From Strongylocentrotus droebachiensis (taxonomy: Eukaryota; Echinodermata; Echinoidea; Camarodonta; Strongylocentrotidae): a DNA stretch of 64,000 nt. The first letter of the stretch is position 1. Every line of letters starts with the position of its first letter. The translations under genes were made by a program, and so were the position numbers. This document shows, in pieces, positions 55,428 through 64,000 of the stretch. The notes under the pieces are model-generated. The model saw nothing but the letters and a program-made list of their open reading frames with translations. It searched no databases and was not told where the DNA came from. Location of the stretch: contig JAVYIG010001038.1 in NCBI GenBank assembly GCA_035222895.1, forward strand, positions 1 to 64,000. The letters are read 5' to 3'.

Positions 55428-56559
55428 TCCGTCTTCCAATGTTTATGTTTGATCTACTATTATAATAATCTTTAATTATGTCTGGCCGGTGAAGTATGAA
55501 CTCGGTACATGTCTATACATCCGATCTGAGTTTATATTACGTGAGTGAATAGGTATATCCGGTGAAATTGGTGAGATCCCTAAAACAATAAAAGGCATTT
55601 GTCGAATAATTAAAAAAAAAAAAAACAAACAATAAGAAATGTTCAAATAATATATAAAGAGGATATGTCATGAAAATTTTCGTACATGATCGATCTACCC
55701 TCGAAAGTAGCTATCAACATTGTGAAACATAAGGAAAAGCACCTTTTCTATAACTTTCAAACCGGGCATTACCTCTCATACATAATTTTCCACAAATGTT
55801 TTAGTTTTACTAAAAATAATCAGAAAACTTGTTTTTCTCACCTTCATGATACTTGTCCATCCTTGTTTACCGTGAGCAGACATGATGATATTCGTTCGCT
55901 GAAAAACCCCAGTTTTATTGTGTTGGAAAATTAACCCGTATATACGTGATATGAGCCTGTCAGTGTCTTTGATGTATTACTGGTGAGACAAAATTGAATT
56001 GTATACGAAAGGAGTAGCCCACTCGGTTGCAAAAATGTGGTAGCATATATTGGCGACTAGTTTAGTGGCGACATGAATATGCATTATTCCCCACGTCACA
56101 GATGTGCGTGCGTGTGTCACATACTAGTACACTAGTACGTTGGTACGTACGTTGCTCCGGAATGAAGAGAAATCACTATTATAATAAAGGATAACGTACT
56201 CCGTGAGACCAAGTACAAAAAGAGAATTAACTAGACATGGAATAATTGTTTGGAACAAGTATAGGTGGGCTGTTTCAACTAAAATTTGAGATAAAATAGA
56301 GCAAAAAAAAACAGAGAATTAAAAATAGCAGTACTGTCCTCAGAGCGACATCAGGGGCTTTTCGTTTGTGTGGACGAGGACGCTTTCACGTCCTCTAACG
56401 ATGCGAATTGGCGTCAGACACCCGTCCTGTTCACTACCTTATAACCCTTTTCGTTTTAAGTCGACACCCGTTCTCTACACGATGACGTAATGGCCCCCGC
56501 ACGCGCTTATTCAATTTCTCCTTCTTTCACTTCTTATTTTGTTCTTCGTTTATTATTCT

Positions 56560-57271
56560 ATTATATACTCTCTCTATTTTCCTTATGTTATTCTTTGTTT
56601 TTCCTTCTTTCAACTTCTCTTCTATCTTTCCATTATCTATTCTTTATCATTTTCTCTTTCTGTCTTTCCTAATGGCATTGTTGTTGTTATCATTCTATCA
56701 TTTTTCTTTCTATCTTTCCTCATATTATTCTTTGTTTCTTACTTCTATCATCTTCTCTTATGTTATTCTTTGTTTTTATCATTCTATCACTTTCTCTTTT
56801 TGTATTTCCTTATGTTATCCTTTGTTTTTTCCTTCTTTCACCTTCTCTTTCTGTCTTTCCATATGTTATTCTTTGTTTTTTCCTTCTTTCACCTTCTCTT
56901 TCTGTCTTTCCTTATGTTATTCTTTGTTTTTTCCTTCTTTCACTTTCTCTTCAGTCTTTCCTTATGTTATTCTTTGTTTTTTCCCTTCTTTCACCTTCTC
57001 TTTCTGTCTTTCCTTATGTTATTCTTTGTTTTGTCCTTCTTTCACCTTTTATTTCTGTCTTTCCTTATGTTATTCTTTGTTTTTTCCTTCCTTCACTTTC
57101 TTTTTCTGTCTTTCCTTATGTTATTTTTTGTTTTTCCCTTCTTTCACCTTCTCTTTCTGTCTTTCCTTATGTTATTCTTTGTTTTGTCCTTCTTTCACCT
57201 TTTATTTCTGTCTTTCCTTATGTAATTTTTTGTTTTTCCCTTCTTTCACCTTCTCTTTCTGTCTTTCCTTA
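56560..57271. repeat. 51-bp pyrimidine-rich minisatellite, left part
   Basis: The unit is CTTATGTTATTCTTTG, then a T-run, CCTTCTTTCACCTTC and TCTTTCTGTCTTTC. As 51 is divisible by 3 and the strand has few purines, three overlapping long frames stay open and give a 17-residue hydrophobic repeat. None is credible as a gene. Confidence 0.9.
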
Positions 57272-57536
57272 GAATCAAGGTTTCGCATATTTCCCCTCTC
57301 CATACAACCAGATCCAACGCCGCTCCTACGCTTCGGTAGCAGCCCCGCCCACCTCTTACAACTACGCTTCAGCGAGCTGCACTAATTGCGGCGAACTGAA
57401 CCATCGTGAACATAAATGCAGACATGGTGTCTAGCTTCAATGCCGACGATGCTTACAATACGGACACAAAGAAAAAATGTGCCATTACTAGGTTGCAGGC
57501 CAGGAAGAGTGTGCCTTTGAAAGCGAAGTATCTTTG
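57272..57536 (+). pseudogene. ORF1 C-terminal fragment with zinc knuckles
   Basis: The translation includes SYASVA, CTNCGELNHREHKC and CRRCLQYGHKEKMC. A TAG falls between the two knuckles (CRHGV-stop-LQC), and a second TAG stands right after CHY, at the same place as the ORF1 stop in the 30.7-kb copy, followed by GQEE in the same frame. Confidence 0.8.
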
Positions 57537-57539
57537 AAG

Positions 57540-58133
57540 CAAAATTGGTCATCTGAATGTTCGAAGTCTACATGGGAAGATAGATGAAATTCGTTTTCTG
57601 ATCTCTTAGATCAATCTTGATATATTATGTCTTACTGAGACATGGTTGCATGACATGATAGATGATAGCGTAGTTAAAATTGATGGTTATCATTTAATAA
57701 GAAGAGACAGGAATAACAACACTAGAGGAGGTGGTGTCTGTATATATATTCGTAGTACCATTGTATTTTTTCAGAAAGATATAACTTGTTAAGTATTAAC
57801 GTAGAGGCTACTTGGATTGAATTATCATTGAAGTCTGATAAACTTATCATTGGGTGTTTATATAGACCACCGAATTCTGACTCTTCTTATTTTGATAATA
57901 TGCTGGATATTTTTGAGAAAGTAGCATCTGAAGATAAGGACCTAGTTATACTAGGTGATTTTAATTATGATTATAAGTTTGATGCTGCAAGTTTAAGTGA
58001 TAATCCTGTTAATATGATTGAAAATCTCTTCTCATTAACGCAATTGATCCATAAACCCACCAGGGTTACAGGCGCCTCTTCTAAATGTATAGACCATATT
58101 CTTACTTCTGTACCAGATAAGACGTAGCAAAGA
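57540..58133 (+). pseudogene. ORF2 endonuclease, broken
   Basis: HLNVRSLHGKIDEIRFLIS then a TAG, INLDILCLTETW, GGGVCIYIRS; after a shift near 57780 the frame continues with GCLYRPPNSDS, LGDFNYDY and HKPTRVTG. These are the APE-type endonuclease motifs. At least one stop and two shifts disable it. Confidence 0.8.
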
Positions 58134-58135
58134 TA

Positions 58136-60357
58136 TCCATAAGTGATAATTACCTTATATACACATGTATAAATGTCAACAATACTTCTAAGAATGTTCA
58201 TAATGTAGTACGATTTAGAGACTATAAGAATTTTGATGAGAATGCTTTTATTGATGATTTAAAACATTCCGACGTACTTAATAATAATTGTACTTCTTGT
58301 ATTCCCCTACGAGAAAAGTGGGTTGAATGGAAACAGGCTTTTTTAAATTGTTGTAACAAACATGCTCCTGTAAAAGAATGTCGGGTTAAAACTAGGCACT
58401 GCCCATGGATGAATTATAATATTATTAAACTCATTTACAAAAGAGACTACTTAAAGAAAAAATATGATAGACTAAAAATTCCATATCTATTGACTGAATA
58501 TCGAAATCTCAGGAATTCAGTCACCAAGCTCATACGAAAAAAGAAGAGAGAATATTTTGATTCAGTATCTGAGAGATACAGTAATGATAGTAAGAAGTTA
58601 TGGAAGGAATTAAGCAAAATTACTGGAAGGTGGAAAAAAGACTTTGTTTTACCATCTAATTTAGACAGTAATAAATTGAACGATTATTTTCTAAATATTG
58701 GTAAAAGGATTTCAGAAACTTTCAGTAATCATGATTTATCATGGAACCACCCTGAAAGTATACATACCTTCGTCTTGAAATCAATCAGTCCCGGGAAAAC
58801 GAAACATAACCTCTCTCTATTGTCGAAAGAGAGTAGCCTTGATATCTTAGAATTTGATAGAAAATTACTTCAAATCTCAGCTCCTTATATTAATATTTCT
58901 CTTAATTGTCTTTTTAATGAAAGTTTAAATTGTGGATTTTTACCTAATGATTGGAAACTGGCCAGAACTACGCCTGTTTATAAAGGTAAAGGTGATAAGA
59001 ATAATATTTCAAATTATAGACCCAACTCAGTCGTATGTCATATTGCTAAACTGCTTGAAAAGGAAGTTCAGTCTCAATTTGTATCTTTCTTGCAGACTAA
59101 TCATCTTATTAGTGTTGACCAATATGCTTTTTTGCCAAATCATTCAACTAATACATGTTTACATAGAGTCATTGATGATTGGTACGAATCTTTTAATGAA
59201 AAGGAAAAAGTTGGTGCATGTTTTCTTGATATTTCTAAATGTTTTGATTGTATTGACCATGAACTTTTGTTGTCCAAATTGAATAAGTATGGTATTTTAA
59301 ATACTGAACTTAAATGGTTTTCTAGTTTTTTATCTGGTCGGAAACAAGCAGTTTATTGTCATGGTAAACTATCCGAAACAAAGGACATAACTATAGGAAT
59401 TCCTCAGGGGAGTATTTTAGGCCCTACCCTCTTACTTGTTTTTATAAATGATATAACTGATTGTTTACGATTAAGTACATGTAATATATACGCTGATGAT
59501 GTTGTCTTATATGTTTCTGATATGGATATTAATGTAATTACATCTAAGCTCCAAGCAGATTTGTATGCTATAAATGAATGGTATTGTAAAAATAGATTAC
59601 GTATTAATACTAATAAGAGTAATGTTATGCTGTTGAGTAGTAACACACGAGGTAACGATGAATTAAGTCTGAAGGTGCATATTGATACTGAAACAATAGA
59701 ACAAGTAAGAAGTATCAGATATTTAGGGATTGAAATTGATGATAGATTATCTTGGGATATCCACATTAAATCTCTTAACAAATCATTAAGTTATAAGATT
59801 TTACTTTGAGAAAGCTCAGTAAATTTTTAAGCTCTTCCATTTTGAATAGAATATACAAATGTACCATACAGCCAATCTTAGATTATTCTTGTTCCGTATG
59901 GGGAAACTGTTCTTTACAAAACAGAAATATTCTTTTAAGACTAAAAAAGAGAGCTGCACGTATTGTCGTAGGGAATTTTGATTATGATGTAAATAGCTTG
60001 AATATAATGAATTCATTAAAATGGCAATCCATTGATACTAGACGGGACTATTTTTTATCATGTATAATGTACAACTGTATATATGGAAAAGCCCCAGTAC
60101 GATTATGCAATGAAGTGGAAATGGTTTTTGACAGACATGGTTTTAACACTAGACTTGCCAATACGCTGAATGTTGTTTTACCCAAGCCTAATCTTGAATG
60201 TTTTAAGAATTGTTTTAGATACGCTGGAGGTAAAATCTGGAATAGTTTACCTTCTGCTTTTCAAAATGCTAAATCTATCGATGTTTTTAAACGTATATGT
60301 ACAAGGACAATTTTTTTAAACCCGTGTGATACAATGCCGATTCATTTACTGCTTTGA
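58136..60357 (+). pseudogene. ORF2 reverse transcriptase, broken
   Basis: The main frame 58409-59809 has NYRPNSVVCHIAKLLE, FLDISKCFDCIDH, GIPQGSILGP and YADDVVLYV (YADD about codon 361). A shift at about 59806 leads into the frame up to 60357, with LRLKKRAARIVVGNFDYDV and the RYAGGKIWNSLPSAFQNA C-terminal segment. The motif order is that of CR1/L2-like enzymes. Inactive. Confidence 0.85.
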
Positions 60358-60364
60358 CATGGCT

Positions 60365-60367
<3 letters not shown>

Positions 60368-60406
<39 letters not shown>

Positions 60407-60410
60407 CATT
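60368..60410. repeat. (CT)n microsatellite in the LINE 3' region
   Basis: CT repeats directly follow the ORF2 stop, as in the related copy at about 34280. Confidence 0.8.
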
Positions 60411-60807
60411 TCCCTCTCCCCTCTTTCTTTCTTTCCCTCTTTCCTCCTTTACTTTTTACCAGTTTCCTTATATCTTTTCTCCCTTTCTATTTTTTTTGGT
60501 GATATTTTAATGCCTTTTATTAAAGTGATTCGATGTTTTTTCCGCTGTTAATTTCAATTATTACATTGTCGTTTTTTGTTTTTGTTTTTTTGGTGCTTTT
60601 TACTACTTTTAATACGTATTATGCTCATATGTTAGTTTCAACTGTTCTTACCTTTGCCTGTGAGCTTTGGTGATATTCATTATTTATATTTTCGTGTTAA
60701 CATTTTTATCCTGTTCAGGACCATGATGTAAAACAGATTTTGTATCTACAATGTATATCTGATTCTTGTTATCCTGAATAAATATATTTCAATAATAAAT
60801 AAATAAA

Positions 60808-61085
60808 TGTTATTCTTTGTTTCTTCCTTCTTTCAACTTAATTCTCTTATGTTATTCTTTGTTTTTATCATTCTGTTACTTTCTCTTTCTGTCTTTCCTT
60901 ATGTAAGTCTTTGTTTTTTTCTTCTATCATCTTCTCTTATGTTATTCTTTGTTTTTATCATTTTATCACTTTCTCTTTCTGTCTTTTCTTATGTTATTCT
61001 TTGTTTCTTCCTTCTATCACCTTTTCTTATGTTATACTATGTTTTTTTTAATCATTCTATCACTTTCTCTTTCTGTTTTTACTTT
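60808..61085. repeat. 51-bp minisatellite, right part
   Basis: Continues the 56.6-57.27 kb repeat after the LINE, with more degenerate units and GTTTTTATCATTCTATCACTTT variants. Confidence 0.85.
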
Positions 61086-61949
61086 CTGATTTACGCTGCG
61101 ATGTAGCAAGATGACGTCATTCTGACGACGGGTCACTAGTTTTCTGACGAACCTCAAATCATCGATGAACGGGTTCGCAAATGTGGCCTGACGACGCCAG
61201 ACGACCCGACGCATGCGCAGATCGCCGAAATGACGTCACATATTTATATGTGAAAAACGAAAACCCCCTATCATCTCCCTAATCTAGCTAGTTTTTGTAA
61301 TAACAAAGTGAAGAAATCCATTCCAAAAGGGGTTACATCTATGTGTCATCAAATTAGATTTGATTGTTCATTAATGCATTATTCTTCCGTGGGTTCATAT
61401 ACAAAACTTTCAAAGAGATGATTTGTAGTAAAGAATAACAAAGAAAACAGGTGCACCAAAAAGCTCATTGTACCTACTGGGTATAACCAAATCGACACTC
61501 TTTGTCAGGTACTTTTATTTTGCATAAATTTCGATAGTTGAGAGCCAGATATTGTACAAAATGTCCGGATTCGAATTAGAAGAGAATTTCAAACTTGGGC
61601 TAAAATCTACCCCAATACAAATTTTCATTTTATACAGTGGTCTATGAGAGTGTAGCCCTATGGCGCTTGTGGCGAACAATATCAATTTACAAAATCTTTC
61701 ATCCGGGCCTGCAAATTGTGAAGTTTGGAGAACATAATTGCATATTGATACCGTGATGTGATGATAGTTAGTTTCTTCTCTCCTCAGTTAAAAAAATTGT
61801 GTAGATATCCCTACACCATTAAACCGAGCGCCACCGCCTTCGAGCCAGGAGGCATATATATCTATAGATCGAGGTTTCCTTGGTTTATATAGGAAAATGC
61901 AGAGGCGGCGCTACCTGGGGGGCAGGGGGCACAGTGCCCCCACTTTTTC

Positions 61950-62545
61950 AAGTACCCAAAAGTGCCCCTTTTTACATAGGAAAAGAGCCCCTTTAAATTT
62001 GTAAGAATTGCCCCTATTACTTTGTAGAAGTGCACCTTCCCCTTTTCACCTCTTATAAGTGCCCCTTTCATTTCTACACGTTCCCCTTTTCCTTTGACAA
62101 GTTCCCATTTTCCTTTGCAATAAGTGTCCATTTTCCATTCTCATAAGTGCCTTTTTTATCTCTAGTAAGTGCCCCTTTTCAGGTACGAGAAATGCCCTTT
62201 TCCCCATTTTGATAAGCGCCCCCTTCACCTCTGATAATTGCCCTATTCAAATATGAGAGGTGCCCTTTTAATTTGACAAGTGCCCTTTCCCCTCCTGATA
62301 AGTGCTCCTTTCATCTCCGATGAGTGCCCCTTTTCACCTCTAATAACTGCCCCTTTATTTAACACACGCCCCTTTTCCTTTCTAATAAATGCTCTTTTTC
62401 CTTCTTATAAGTGCCCCCTTTTCTTATGATAAGTGCCCCCCCCCCTTTTTAAATATTTTTTTTTATAGATGTGCCTCTCTTTCTGTTTAATAAGAGCCAC
62501 TACCCCCTTTTCAAATAGAGCCCCCTTTACAATCCAATAAATCCA
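61950..62545. repeat. GTGCCCCTTTT minisatellite, copy 2
   Basis: The counterpart of 52690-53620 and closely similar until about CAATCCAATAAAT, where the duplication ends. Confidence 0.85.
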
Positions 62546-62555
62546 AATCCAAATA

Positions 62556-62886
62556 TGTATCTAAATCAGGGTATGGCACAGCACTGTGCTCTGAGTCGAT
62601 TTTAACCTTTTGCATTGATTTGTATTAATATTTTAATTCCCTTTGGCGCTTGCCCTATCTCATGCTCTCATATAGATCTTAGGATGGGATGATTTTGTTT
62701 ACAAACCATACTGTACTTGAAGCAGTACCGCAAAATCCCCTTAAGCGCCATCTCAGGTGAGCTGTAGCATTATTGTCCCGTAAATCGCTGCTGTTGGTGC
62801 TCGCATCGAGTCCTCTGCCTGTGAAGCGGAAATTGGGTTTTGGGTTAAAGCACTGTTGGCACTTGGCAAGCTCATCATGAGATAGC
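62556..62886. repeat. Dispersed repeat family A, copy 2
   Basis: Near-copy of 5270-5580. It breaks at GAGATAGCG, where a CAGGCGCGGATCC terminus begins, whereas copy 1 continues with ATGTGCAATAAAC. Confidence 0.75.
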
Positions 62887-63560
62887 GCCAGGCGCGGATC
62901 CAGGGGGGGGGGGGCGAGCGGGCCTTGCCCCCCCCCCCCGCAAAAAAAAGAGAGAGAGAGAAGGAAAAGAAGGAAAAGGGAAAGAGGAGAGAAAGGGAAA
63001 AAAAGAAGAGGAAGAAGAAAAGAAAAGAGAGAAGAAGGAGATCGGGGGGGGGGGGGGGGCAAAAGGACTTGCCTCCCAGGCTGTTGCCTCCCCCCCCCCC
63101 CCATCAAAAAAAAAAGAGAAGGAAGGAAAGGGAAAGAAAAAAGGAAAAGAGGAGATAAAGGGAAGGACAAATGAGGAAGAAGAAAAGAAGAGAAGGGGGA
63201 TATCAGTTGCAATTTTCCCGCCAACAAGTTGTGGATCGGGGGGGGGGGGGGAATTCCCTTGCCTCCCTCCCCCCTCCCCGTCCCCGCTAAAAAAAGAGAG
63301 AAGGAAGGAAAAGGAAAACAGGAGAGCTAAAAGGGAACAAAAAAGAGGAAGAAGAAAATAAAAGGGAGGAAATAAGGGGAGATCTGTTGCGGTTAATGTG
63401 TGGAGCGGGGTAGGGGCCAAAATAATCTCGCCAGCAAACCTAAAAGAGAGAAGGGAAGGGAAAGAGAAAGGGGAAAAAAGAAAAGAGAATGAAGAAAGGT
63501 AAGGGATATCAGTTGCAATTTACCCACCCTCAAGGTGTAGATCGGGGGGGGGGGGGGGGG
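62887..63560. repeat. G-run / C-run / polypurine tandem repeat
   Basis: Four imperfect units of about 135-195 bp (starting near 62896, 63041, 63236 and 63405). Units generally open with a GGATC- or AGATC-like junction and a G-run, continue through TTGCCTCCC-type C-runs and end in a long AG-only tract. CAGGCGCGGATCC at the left end resembles the hAT-like termini at 3336. All long frames here are products of base composition. Confidence 0.8.
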
Positions 63561-64000
63561 CACTGGCATACTGATAGGGGAAGGGGGGGGGGGAGGGCTT
63601 TGGGGAAATTAAAACAAAAGTGGTTTATTTCTAATTCCATAAAGGTGGTTCATAAATAATGCTGAAATGAAATAATTTTTTCGAGATTTGTCCTCACTTT
63701 TAAGTAAATTATACTTTTTTATGCGTTTGTTGGAAAATGACAAATTCCTAAATTTGAAAGCAAGAAAATGCTTCTTGAGATGACTATATGTCAGGATCCG
63801 CGGAACTGCGGGGATTGGGATCCTCGAGCCCCCCCCCCCACCCCCCACACACACACCTTTTTTGAAAAAGTATATTAAAGAAAAAAAGAAATATAGAGAG
63901 CAAGAAAGAAAAAATAGTTAACTGCCAGTGTCACAATATAATGAGGTATCAGAATATGCTCATCTGACCATGATTAAATGCCTAAAACCCCGAGGGCTCT
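63561..64000. other. No gene seen
   Basis: A second GGGGAAGGGGGGGGG segment (63578-63592), then AT-rich sequence, a poly(C) run (63829-63846) and a short ACAC tract. No exon, RNA or element boundary is supported. Confidence 0.5.

Larger units (their letters stand above)
57272..60807 (+). mobile_element. CR1/L2-like LINE inserted in the minisatellite
   Basis: Enters between CTTA and TGTTATTC of one minisatellite unit, so removal restores the unit. 5'-truncated within ORF1; the 3' end has ATAAATAAATAAA repeats. Same broad family as 30691-34549 but clearly diverged in sequence. Confidence 0.9.
56354..61268. mobile_element. GGGG-ended DNA element with internal minisatellite
   Basis: The left end GGGGCTTTTCGTTT and the complemented right end GGGGGTTTTCGTTT are inverted repeats. 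ATCA flanks the left end (56350-56353) and follows one base after the right end (61270-61273). Copy 1 has the empty site near 43848-43856. Removing the nested LINE leaves about 1.4 kb, mostly the 51-bp minisatellite, with no transposase. The superfamily is not assigned. Confidence 0.8.
53641..62545. repeat. Tandem segmental duplication, copy 2
   Basis: Head-to-tail with copy 1; the junction is at AATTACGTCACATCC (53641). Its own insertions are 55199-55427 and 56354-61268. Its right edge falls in the minisatellite near CAATCCAATAAAT, where homology passes to repeat family A. Confidence 0.9.

Noticed and set aside
56539-57385. Three overlapping frames of 170-266 codons with a hydrophobic 17-residue repeat
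   Set aside because: They are produced by a 51-bp pyrimidine-rich minisatellite whose unit length is a multiple of three; no start context, splice signal or domain supports a protein.
62679-63420. Frames of about 180 codons rich in Pro, Gly, Ser, Leu and Phe on the minus strand
   Set aside because: They follow G-run and polypurine repeats; composition alone keeps them open.

Overview
The window is AT-rich eukaryotic DNA. Microsatellites, tRNA-derived SINEs, terminal-inverted-repeat (TIR) elements, LINEs and a Ty3/gypsy element make up most of it. The one host gene has an EGF/SRCR/F5-8C architecture typical of marine deuterostomes. I infer an echinoderm or similar marine invertebrate; the species cannot be told from the sequence. 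Layout: (1) 1-9.9 kb holds repeats, SINE and LINE scraps, a hAT-like MITE and a TTAA-flanked MITE. (2) 9.9-36.1 kb holds a minus-strand gene I assembled from splice sites and intron phases: an N-terminal Cys-containing exon, one EGF repeat, an SRCR-like domain over two exons and two F5/8 type C (discoidin) domains over five exons, ending in a stop at 9889. All intron phases agree and the product is about 556 residues. (3) Its introns are full of insertions. The largest is a nearly pristine 9457-bp Ty3/gypsy element (12715-22171, LTRs differing at 2 of 1645 positions, one 1658-codon gag-pol frame) lying antisense inside the second discoidin domain. A CR1/L2-like LINE (30.7-34.55 kb) and a row of decaying EGF-exon copies (28.5-28.9 kb) sit in other introns. 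(4) 36.4-37.75 kb is a SINE split by a 1041-bp foldback element built around a repeated ~20-bp motif. (5) 39.03-62.55 kb is a tandem segmental duplication. Copy 1 runs from 39027 to 53640 and copy 2 from 53641 to about 62545. Each copy carries private insertions, so the other copy supplies the empty site. Copy 1 has two TTAA-flanked MITEs, a poly(A) insert and an L1/Tx1-type LINE (44376-52423, 12-bp TSD) that itself contains a 3192-bp palindromic foldback transposon. Copy 2 has a small retroinsert with a 16-bp TSD and a GGGG-ended element whose 51-bp minisatellite is split by a second CR1/L2-like LINE. (6) 62.55-64 kb is a dispersed repeat followed by G-run/polypurine tandem repeats. No rRNA gene, functional tRNA gene, CRISPR array or operon is seen. 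Only the discoidin gene looks like host protein-coding sequence; among the mobile elements only the gypsy copy looks intact.
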